A stretch of 12,797 nucleotides of DNA from an uncultured Variovorax sp. (GTDB lineage Bacteria > Pseudomonadota > Gammaproteobacteria > Burkholderiales > Burkholderiaceae_C): NCBI GenBank assembly GCA_903872875.1, contig CAIQMJ010000276.1:1-12797 (forward strand), in the 5' to 3' direction. A model generated the notes under the pieces. The model was given only the letters and a program-made list of their open reading frames with translations. It had not been told where the DNA came from and did no database searches. Numbering within the stretch: the stretch's first letter is position 1; each line of letters opens with the position of its first letter. The translations under genes were made by a program, and so were the position numbers. Below, in pieces: positions 7,681 to 12,797 of this stretch.

Positions 7681-8790
7681 ATGACCGCTACCGCCCCGAC
7701 CACCAAGACCCCTGCTCCCGCCGTTCTCCAGATCAAGCCGCTCGGCTTCCCCTGGGTCACGATGGACCCCTTCCTGTTCTGCGCGTACCACGACGACGCC
7801 TACCCTGCCGGCACGGCCGCGATGGGCGTGGACGACGCGCTGCTCGCCGGCCGCCAGATCGGCCAGGACTTCAGCCGCAAGGACGGCTGGAGCATGTATC
7901 ACGGCGAATCCGTGCCCGGCTTCCCCGGCCATCCGCACCGCGGCTTCGAGACCGTGACGATCGTGCGCAAGGGCCTGATCGACCATTCAGATTCGCTCGG
8001 TGCGGTGGCACGCTTCGGCGGCGGCGACGTGCAGTGGGTGACGGCCGGCAAGGGCATCGTGCATTCGGAGATGTTCCCGCTGCTCGACACCGGCGCGCCG
8101 AACCCGCTGGAGCTGTTCCAGATCTGGCTGAACCTGCCGGCGCGCAACAAGATGGTGGCGCCGCACTTCACGATGTTCTGGGCCGAGGACATCCCGCGCC
8201 TCGCTGCCGCCGACGACGCGGGCCGCACGACCGACGTCGCAGTTGTCGCGGGCCGGCTCGCGCCCTCCGCGGACGGTGCGGGAGGCGCGCCTGGCACCGC
8301 AGGCACGGTCGACGCACCACTGGCGCCGCCGCCCGATTCGTGGGCCGCGCAGGCCGACGCCGATGTCGCGATCTGGACCATTCGCATGGCGCCCGGCGCC
8401 CGCTGGACATTGCCGGCCGCGCGTGGTCAAGGCACGCGCCGCAATCTCTACTTCTTCAAGGGAGCGTCGGTGCGCATCGGCGGGCAGGACGTTCGCAGCC
8501 ACGCGGCCATCGAAGTGCGGGCCGACCAGGCGATCGAGCTGGTCGCGGGCGACGAGGTCGTCGAATTCCTGATGCTCCAGGGCCGCCCGATCGGCGAGGC
8601 CGTGGCGCAGTACGGCCCGTTCGTGATGAACACGCAGGCCGAGATCATGCAGGCGATGCAGGACTACCGCCGCACCCAGTTCGGTGGCTGGCCGTGGCCG
8701 GACGAGGCGCCGGTGCACGGGCGCGATCCGGCGCGCTTCGCCAAGCATCCGGACGGGCGCGAAGAGCGACCCGTCGTGGCTGGCACCTGA
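7681..8790 (+). CDS. Pirin-family protein (cupin, quercetinase-like)
   Basis: A 369-residue pirin from the ATG at 7681. The frame is open to 7588, but those 31 residues cover the promoter and are not pirin-like. The metal-binding cupin motifs are present: GHPHRGFETVT (His 84 and His 86), then GKGIVHSE (His 128, Glu 130). The second cupin half follows the usual spacing. Between the halves (about residues 180-222) is a Gly/Ala/Pro-rich segment with repeated A-D-A, G-A-G and A-P-P-P strings, likely a flexible linker. The C-terminus has the NTQAEIMQAMQDYRRTQFGG family string and a short charged tail. Bacterial pirins act as quercetin 2,3-dioxygenase-like enzymes or as modulators of metabolic enzymes; the role here is not determined. 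The ribosome site is weak (AGAAAG). Confidence 0.93.
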   Translation: MTATAPTTKTPAPAVLQIKPLGFPWVTMDPFLFCAYHDDAYPAGTAAMGVDDALLAGRQIGQDFSRKDGWSMYHGESVPGFPGHPHRGFETVTIVRKGLIDHSDSLGAVARFGGGDVQWVTAGKGIVHSEMFPLLDTGAPNPLELFQIWLNLPARNKMVAPHFTMFWAEDIPRLAAADDAGRTTDVAVVAGRLAPSADGAGGAPGTAGTVDAPLAPPPDSWAAQADADVAIWTIRMAPGARWTLPAARGQGTRRNLYFFKGASVRIGGQDVRSHAAIEVRADQAIELVAGDEVVEFLMLQGRPIGEAVAQYGPFVMNTQAEIMQAMQDYRRTQFGGWPWPDEAPVHGRDPARFAKHPDGREERPVVAGT

Positions 8791-8804
8791 TCACGTCCGG
8801 CCTG

Positions 8805-8830
8805 GCCGGAAGCTCTTCAGAGCTTCCGGC
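8805..8830 (+). terminator. Terminator-like hairpin after pirin
   Basis: GCCGGAAGCTC-TTCA-GAGCTTCCGGC is a perfect 11-bp stem with a 4-base loop, 15 bases after the pirin stop. It lacks a following T run, so it may end transcription with Rho or protect the 3' end. It also marks the left edge of the lower-GC island. Confidence 0.65.
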
Positions 8831-8919
8831 TTCACATGGCATCGCGTCGAATCTTCGTGCGCCATGGATTGATCGAATGCGGATGGACCGCGCATTGCGT
8901 TGTTCGCTCATGGCTTTGT

Positions 8920-8980
8920 TTCGTTCCTCGAACATGGTCTTCGCTTGCGGTACGAACAAGCCCGTCCTGTGCAGAAAAAT
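8920..8980 (+). promoter_or_regulatory. PIP box with -10-like element (HrpX/HrpB-type promoter)
   Basis: TTCGT (8920-8924), 15 bases, TTCGC (8940-8944) matches the plant-inducible-promoter consensus TTCGB-N15-TTCGB, where B is C, G or T. Thirty bases further lies AAAAAT (8975-8980). This agrees with the known YANNNT-type -10, normally 30-32 bases downstream, except that its first base is A. The site is oriented toward the effector-like gene starting at 8988. A further TTCGC lies at 8903-8907 but with a 12-base gap, so it is not a proper box. PIP boxes are bound by HrpX/HrpB regulators that switch on type III secretion genes in Xanthomonas, Ralstonia and plant-pathogenic Acidovorax. Confidence 0.65.
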
Positions 8981-8987
8981 GAATGCC

Positions 8988-9731
8988 ATGACAGCAATTG
9001 ACACTCATACGCCTTCACCGCTTCCGGCTCTTTTGATCGACTCGGAAGCGAATGCGCTCTCCGCCTCCGACCCTCCGCAATCCGGAGAAGGACGGAGTCG
9101 CAATCCGGCGATGCTGGGACGCGCGGAGATCAAAGCGCTCCTGTATAGGCGCATGGACCGGAAGGGAGATGAAGCTGCGCAGCGCGCCGCTTTTGACTCA
9201 CCCTCTTCCTCAGCGCTATCTCCGCTGGAGAGATTCAGAACACTTGCTTGTGCGGCGGCGCACAAGATCAAGTTATTTCGCGGCGCGCCTGGGGCGCCAG
9301 GCGATCTCCAATCACCCTTTGTCAAGCAGGCTCGTGAGAGCCTCAAGGCTGACGCTCGGTCGCGTGCAGGCGAAAAGATAGATGCGTTCTACGAAGATCC
9401 GGCGGCCTTGGATGCGTACAAAGCGGCCCATGCCGCTGACAGCTCGAACATGAGACAACTGGCCTTCGATCCCGACCAACCTGGCAGCGGGCTTGTCAGC
9501 CTGACCAATTCGTCGACCATGGCAAGAAATGCGGCGATCACCAACCCGGACGGCATGCCGCGGCCGGAGGGCGGCATGGTGTACACGATCGAAATCGCAC
9601 GCGGTCTGGTACTCAGAAACGACATGAACCTGATCGATGACGATCCCGAATACCTGGCGCGCGTCGAGATTCCAGAAGATTGTGTAAGGGAGCGAAAGAA
9701 GGTCGTTCCCGATGTGCTTTCGGAGCCATAG
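8988..9731 (+). CDS. Candidate type III effector with ADP-ribosyltransferase-like domain
   Basis: From the ATG at 8988 the frame gives 247 residues; ATG 8979 (three residues more) and ATG 9111 (shorter, with GGAG upstream) are alternatives. The first 34 residues are rich in Ser, Thr, Pro and Ala and hold no Lys or Arg, as type III secretion signals often do. No signal peptide or membrane segment is seen. The later part shows, in order, KIKLFRG (Arg 98), GLVSLTNSS (Ser 171 to Ser 176), the strand MVYTIEIARGLV (about 197-208) and DPEYLARVEIPEDCV (Asp 219, Glu 221). This order fits the R-S-E fold of cholera-toxin-like mono-ADP-ribosyltransferases, where R, S-T-S and E/Q-x-E form the NAD site; here the last motif would be D-x-E. 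Base composition is lower than its neighbours (sampled lines 50-60% G+C), which suggests transfer. With the PIP box upstream, a HopU1/HopO1/XopAI-like effector is the best guess, but homology is untested. It ends in TAG. Confidence 0.6.
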   Translation: MTAIDTHTPSPLPALLIDSEANALSASDPPQSGEGRSRNPAMLGRAEIKALLYRRMDRKGDEAAQRAAFDSPSSSALSPLERFRTLACAAAHKIKLFRGAPGAPGDLQSPFVKQARESLKADARSRAGEKIDAFYEDPAALDAYKAAHAADSSNMRQLAFDPDQPGSGLVSLTNSSTMARNAAITNPDGMPRPEGGMVYTIEIARGLVLRNDMNLIDDDPEYLARVEIPEDCVRERKKVVPDVLSEP

Positions 9732-9911
9732 CGCACCGGTGGCGGGACGGCGGGAGAAAGAGCGTCGCCTCGGGGGCCAGCGACCCGCCGCGCCCAATAG
9801 CACCGCCAAGGGAAGGTCGCCTCGGTGCCAGACGATGGCCGCGCAAGGCGGGTAGGCTCTGCGTCCCCACGTTGCGGCAATGTCGCGGCGCAGAGACTTC
9901 CAGAAAAGACC
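9732..9911. other. Spacer between the effector-like gene and the MFS gene
   Basis: These 180 bases return to high GC. An open frame reaches in from 9825, but the sequence before 9912 codes for Arg/Pro-rich residues that are not part of the transporter. I see short near-repeats of GTCGCCTCGG and a TCTGCG/CGCAGA pair around 9858-9895, but no convincing promoter, terminator or attachment site. It is the right edge of the island. Confidence 0.4.
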
Positions 9912-11147
9912 ATGAGACAGCCTTCCGCCACCCCTCCCGCCGCCGGGCTCATGCTGGCGGTGCTGGCCAGCGCCTTCATGCTGAGTCAGGCCTACCGCAC
10001 CATCGCCGCCATCCTCGCGCCGCCGCTGCAGGCCGAATTCGGGCTCTCGGCGCAGGCGCTCGGCGTGTTCGCCGGCGCCTTCCATTTCTCGTTCGGCGCG
10101 CTGCAGCTTTTCATGGGTATCGGCATCGACTTGCAGGGGCTCCGGCGCACGGTGCTGATCGCGTTCCCGATGGCGATCGTGGGCTCGGTGCTGTCGGCGC
10201 TGGCACCGAACTTTCCGCTGCTGGTGCTCGGCCAGATACTCATCGGTATCGGCTGCGCGCCGGCCTTTCTGGTCTGCACGGTGTTCATCGCGCGGCAGTT
10301 TCCGGCGGAGCGCTTTGCGCAGGTGTCGGGCGTGACGCTGGGCTTCGGCTCGTTGGGCATGCTGCTGACCGGCACGCCGCTCGCGTGGCTGGTGCATGCA
10401 AGCTCATGGCGTACCGGCTTCTGGGTGCTGGGCGCGTGCTCGGCGCTGTCGTGGCTGGCGATCCTGCGCTGGGTGCAGGAGCCGCCGATGCCGGTGCTTG
10501 CCACGGCCGCCGCACCCGGTGCGGCTCGCCCGACGGTGCTCGGCGCGCTGCGCAGCTATGGCGCGCTGTTCGCGTTGCCGCACACGCTGGGCATCCTGGC
10601 GCTCGCATCAGTCACCTACGCTGCCTTCATCACGCTGCGCGGGCTGTGGCTCGGCCCGCTGCTGGTCGAGCGGCACGGCTTCTCGCTGGTGGAAAGCGGC
10701 AACGTGGCGATCGCGGTGTCGGTGGTCGGCATGTTCGGGCCGATGGTGTTCGGCCGGCTCGACCCGGGCGCGGCGCGGCGCCGATGGATCATCGGTTTCA
10801 CGCTGCTCGTCGCGGCGCTGTTCGCCGGGATGGCCTTCAATCCGGGCGCGGCGTTCGACACCATCGGTTCGGTGGTCGTCGGCCTCCTGTCGGGCTACAT
10901 CGTGCTGCAGTACGCCGACGTGAAAGCGGCCTATCCGGTCGCAATGACGGGGCGTGCGATGGCCGTCTTCACCATGGCGATGTTCCTCGGCGTGGCGGTG
11001 ATGCAGTGGTTCACGGGCGTCGTCGCCTCGGCGGCCACGGCGCATGGCGCCGACCCGTTCCTCGCGGTGCTGCTCGCCATCGCCGCGCTCCTCGTCGCCG
11101 GCGCGGCGGCGTTCCGCTGGCTGCCGGGGCCGCGATCCGTCGCCTGA
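9912..11147 (+). CDS. Major facilitator superfamily (MFS) transporter
   Basis: A 411-residue inner-membrane protein from the ATG at 9912, preceded by AGAAAAG. Further upstream ATG/GTG codons give an unlikely basic extension. It has about 12 hydrophobic segments in two halves of six with a central loop (AAAPGAARPTVLGALRSYGA) containing the domain linker. The first half has the GIDLQGLRR loop 2-3 signature (a form of the MFS G-x-x-x-D/x-R-x-G-R/R motif) and the GIGCAPAFLVC helix. The second half has FGRLDPGAARRR in the corresponding place. This resembles the NarK/ACS-like and multidrug groups, but the substrate is not recognisable. It converges with the TetR gene, with only 11 bases between stops, so the two may be joint in expression control only by overlap of transcripts. 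Confidence 0.92.
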   Translation: MRQPSATPPAAGLMLAVLASAFMLSQAYRTIAAILAPPLQAEFGLSAQALGVFAGAFHFSFGALQLFMGIGIDLQGLRRTVLIAFPMAIVGSVLSALAPNFPLLVLGQILIGIGCAPAFLVCTVFIARQFPAERFAQVSGVTLGFGSLGMLLTGTPLAWLVHASSWRTGFWVLGACSALSWLAILRWVQEPPMPVLATAAAPGAARPTVLGALRSYGALFALPHTLGILALASVTYAAFITLRGLWLGPLLVERHGFSLVESGNVAIAVSVVGMFGPMVFGRLDPGAARRRWIIGFTLLVAALFAGMAFNPGAAFDTIGSVVVGLLSGYIVLQYADVKAAYPVAMTGRAMAVFTMAMFLGVAVMQWFTGVVASAATAHGADPFLAVLLAIAALLVAGAAAFRWLPGPRSVA

Positions 11148-11158
11148 CCGCCAGAAAG

Positions 11159-11815
11159 CTAGAGCCCTCTTTCGACCATGTCGAGCAGGCGCTGGCCGAC
11201 CGCCTGCATCTGCGCGCCGAGCACCCCGCCGAGCGGCCCGTCGAGCACCAGCATCGCGAGCCCGTGCACTGCCGACCAGGCCAGGAACTCGGCGCCCGGA
11301 CGGCGTTCCGGCGGCATCAGTCCGGCCGCCACCATCTGGTCGAGCGACGCCCCCAGCAGCTGGAACGGATTGAGCCCGCTCGGCCCGGCGCGCGCCGGAT
11401 CGGCGACCGGATTGCCGAAGTCGTCGGACGCCGAGTACGCGGTGCGGAACAGGCCGGTCTCGGCCTGCGCGAAACGCAGGTAGCCGGTGCCGATCGCCCG
11501 CAACCGTGCGCGTGCGGCGTCGCCCGTCGACAGGTCGGCCGGCACGGTGGCGAGTTCGGCTTCCATCGCCGCCGCCGACGCCGACAGGGCCGCGGCGCGC
11601 ACGGCTCTCAGCAACTCGTCGCGGCTGCCGAAGTGGCGGTAGGCCGCGTTGGGCACCACGCCGGCCTGGCGCGTCGCTTCCCGCAGGACGACGGCGTCGG
11701 GTCCGCCGCTGCGTGCGAGAGCGATGCCGGCCTCGAGCAGCGCGCGGCGCAGGTCGCCGTGGCGGTAGGTGGTGCGTGCCGGCGGCCTTGCCTTCTTTGC
11801 GGTGGTTTCGGTCAT
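11159..11815 (-). CDS. TetR-family transcriptional regulator (WHG domain)
   Basis: A 218-residue TetR regulator from the ATG at 11815; the longer open frame upstream is antisense to the VOC gene and is not real. The helix-turn-helix is at about residues 38-70 (GGPDAVVLREATRQAGVVPN, then AAYRHFGSRDELL). The C-terminal ligand domain ends in LAWSAVHGLAMLVLDGPL (Trp 180, His 184, Gly 185), which is the mark of the WHG (TetR_C_33) family. It is divergent from the VOC gene and a 21-bp palindrome lies between them, so the usual role of repressor of itself and its neighbour is likely. The MFS gene, tail to tail with it, could also be a target. Ligand unknown. No clear ribosome site precedes the start. 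Confidence 0.92.
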   Translation of the reverse strand: MTETTAKKARPPARTTYRHGDLRRALLEAGIALARSGGPDAVVLREATRQAGVVPNAAYRHFGSRDELLRAVRAAALSASAAAMEAELATVPADLSTGDAARARLRAIGTGYLRFAQAETGLFRTAYSASDDFGNPVADPARAGPSGLNPFQLLGASLDQMVAAGLMPPERRPGAEFLAWSAVHGLAMLVLDGPLGGVLGAQMQAVGQRLLDMVERGL

Positions 11816-11855
11816 CGATTTCAGGGTGGACAGCGGACATTCTCCCTGCGAAGAT

Positions 11856-11876
11856 ATTGTGTACGGCGTCCACAAT
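11856..11876. promoter_or_regulatory. TetR operator palindrome ATTGTGTAC-GGC-GTCCACAAT
   Basis: Two 9-base arms separated by GGC pair at 8 of 9 positions. It lies 41 bases from the TetR start and 51 bases from the VOC start, in the only AT-containing stretch of the 111-base spacer. Near-perfect dyads of this size and place are typical TetR-family operators. Confidence 0.65.
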
Positions 11877-11926
11877 TTAGCACCGCCTGGGCGGCGCGCC
11901 CATCTTTTTCCACACCAAGGACTTCC

Positions 11927-12328
11927 ATGAGCACACAGATCTTCGTGAACCTGCCGGTCAAGGACCTCGACCGCGCGGTGACCTTCTTCACCCACCTGGG
12001 TTTCAGCTTCGACCCACGCTTCACCAACGTCAACGCGACCTGCATGATCGTCAGCGGCGACATCTTCGTGATGCTGCTGGTCGAGCCCTTCTTCCAGACC
12101 TTCACGCCGAAGCCCATCAGCGACGCGCACAAGAGCACCGAGGTGCTGCTGTGCCTGTCGCGGGAGAGCCGCGCCGCGGTCGACGACATGGCAGCGAAGG
12201 CGGTGGCCGCGGGCGGCACGACGCCCAACCCGCCGAAAGACCATGGCTTCATGTACCAGCACGGCTTCCAGGACCTGGACGGCCATCTCTGGGAACTGGT
12301 GTTCATGGAGCCCGGCGCGATGGGTTGA
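11927..12328 (+). CDS. VOC-superfamily protein (glyoxalase/bleomycin-resistance/dioxygenase fold)
   Basis: A 133-residue cytoplasmic protein of one VOC domain, starting at the ATG at 11927 with AAGGA 4 bases before it. It shows the paired beta-alpha-beta-beta-beta modules: IFVNLPVKDLDRAVTFFTHLGF at the start and GFQDLDGHLWELVFME at the end. The terminal Glu in HLWEL is the usual metal ligand position. Such YpeB/lactoylglutathione-lyase-like proteins bind a metal and a small substrate; the reaction cannot be read from sequence. It lies divergent from the WHG TetR gene across a palindrome and is its likely target. The ABM gene follows 115 bases later on the same strand. Confidence 0.93.
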   Translation: MSTQIFVNLPVKDLDRAVTFFTHLGFSFDPRFTNVNATCMIVSGDIFVMLLVEPFFQTFTPKPISDAHKSTEVLLCLSRESRAAVDDMAAKAVAAGGTTPNPPKDHGFMYQHGFQDLDGHLWELVFMEPGAMG

Positions 12329-12443
12329 GTGCGGCGGCGGGCGAGCCAGACGCACAGGCGTCAGGAGCGCGACGCGGATTGGCTGTAGATTCGATCGCTC
12401 CGCCGGCCTCGCCGGCCCTCATTCCATCAGGAGACCGCATTCC

Positions 12444-12752
12444 ATGATCCACGTCGTCGCCATCATCACCGCCAAGCCAGGCCTGCGCGCCCAGATCCTC
12501 GAAGCCTTCAACGCCAACCGCGCGGCGGTGCTGGCCGAGGACGGCTGCATCGAGTACGCAGCCACCGTCGACGCGGCTGGCATGCCGCCGTCGCGCGGCA
12601 CGCTCGGCGACGATGTGTTCGTGGTGATCGAGAAGTGGGCCAGCGTGGCCGCCCTGCAGGCACACGCCGCATCGCCCCACATGGCGGCCTATGGCGCGAA
12701 GACGAAGGAGCTGACCGCGGCGCGCGCGATCCACGTGCTCGAAGCGGTCTGA
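12444..12752 (+). CDS. ABM-domain (YgiN-like quinol) monooxygenase family protein
   Basis: A 102-residue single ABM domain (family about 95-105 residues), starting at the ATG at 12444 with AGGAG 10 bases before it; the frame is open further upstream but overlaps the VOC gene. Pattern: MIHVVAIITAKPGLRAQILEAF (first strand and helix), the EDGCIEYAATVD strand with the conserved Gly-Cys-x-x-Tyr, FVVIEKWASVAALQAHAASP with the conserved Glu-Lys-Trp, then HMAAY. Family members are small dimeric cofactor-free monooxygenases acting on quinols or related aromatics. It may be in one unit with the VOC gene, but the 115-base gap allows its own promoter. Confidence 0.92.
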   Translation: MIHVVAIITAKPGLRAQILEAFNANRAAVLAEDGCIEYAATVDAAGMPPSRGTLGDDVFVVIEKWASVAALQAHAASPHMAAYGAKTKELTAARAIHVLEAV

Positions 12753-12769
12753 CGCCGCCGGCCCGCTAA

Positions 12770-12783
12770 GCCCGTTCACGGGC
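12770..12783 (+). terminator. Short hairpin after the ABM gene
   Basis: GCCCG-TTCA-CGGGC, a 5-bp GC stem with a 4-base loop, 17 bases after the stop and near the window end. No T run is visible, so function as a terminator is only possible. It shares the TTCA loop with the hairpin after pirin. Confidence 0.35.
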
Positions 12784-12797
12784 CTCGCGGACGCACC

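Noticed and set aside
6904..7986. Long minus-strand open frame continuing upstream of dadA
   Set aside because: It is antisense to the Lrp gene and the first part of pirin, codes for His/Arg/Gln-rich chance sequence, and dadA has a clear family-matching start at 6903.
8903..8924. A second TTCG pair (TTCGC and TTCGT) as a PIP box
   Set aside because: The gap is 12 bases, not 15, so it does not meet the consensus.
7323..8978. Plus-strand frame joining the Lrp region to the effector-like gene
   Set aside because: It overlaps pirin in another frame; only the part after the PIP box has lower GC and domain-like motifs.
9680..11926. Plus-strand frame running from the effector-like gene through to the VOC gene
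   Set aside because: Absence of stops is due to high GC; the sequence is Arg/Gly-rich and overlaps the MFS and TetR genes.
1..12797. CRISPR arrays, tRNA or rRNA genes, insertion sequences
   Set aside because: No regularly spaced repeats, no cloverleaf-like or rRNA sequence and no transposase frame or terminal repeats were seen.

Overview
The window is GC-rich DNA (hand-counted lines run 63-77% G+C outside one island) with the gene style of a Burkholderiales beta-proteobacterium, most likely Comamonadaceae (Variovorax, Acidovorax or Xylophilus type). The clues are a Bug/TTT solute receptor, Comamonad-like amino-acid catabolism genes and dense coding. The genus is an inference. A plant-interaction trait (a PIP-box promoter) would favour a plant-associated member. 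No stretch longer than 300 bases lacks a gene.

Layout: (1) Positions 1-178 hold the tail of an unrecognised gene. (2) Positions 200-3563 hold a LysR regulator divergent from a Bug-type periplasmic receptor and a FAD-dependent oxidoreductase, with two dyads in the shared promoter region. (3) Positions 3637-4383, minus strand, hold an N-terminally deleted alpha/beta hydrolase with an intact catalytic triad but no plausible start. (4) Positions 4514-7500 hold the D-alanine catabolic set: dadA and dadX on the minus strand, and a divergent Lrp/AsnC regulator. Their spacer carries an 18-bp direct repeat with a 31-bp period. (5) Positions 7681-8790 hold a pirin-family protein with its own promoter and a perfect 11-bp terminator-like hairpin. 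(6) Positions about 8831-9731 form a lower-GC island with one gene. (7) Positions 9912-12752 hold an MFS transporter, a convergent TetR regulator of the WHG type, a divergent VOC protein and a small ABM monooxygenase.

The most interesting item is the island gene at 8988-9731. It encodes about 247 residues with a Ser/Thr/Pro-rich, basic-poor N-terminus. Its C-terminal half carries, in order, an LFRG, an S-L-T-N-S and a D-P-E..IP pattern, which resembles the R-S-E class of mono-ADP-ribosyltransferases. Directly upstream is TTCGT-N15-TTCGC, a match to the plant-inducible-promoter (PIP) box bound by HrpX/HrpB-type activators of type III secretion. Together with the GC drop, this suggests a horizontally acquired, HrpX-regulated type III effector of ADP-ribosyltransferase type (HopU1/HopO1/XopAI-like in idea). 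No homology search could be run, so this is an inference from motifs.

How the genes work together: dadA oxidises D-alanine, dadX supplies it from L-alanine, and the Lrp-type gene probably controls them from the repeat region. The LysR gene probably activates the receptor/oxidoreductase pair for uptake and oxidation of an unknown carboxylate. The TetR gene probably represses the VOC gene, and possibly itself, through a 21-bp palindrome.
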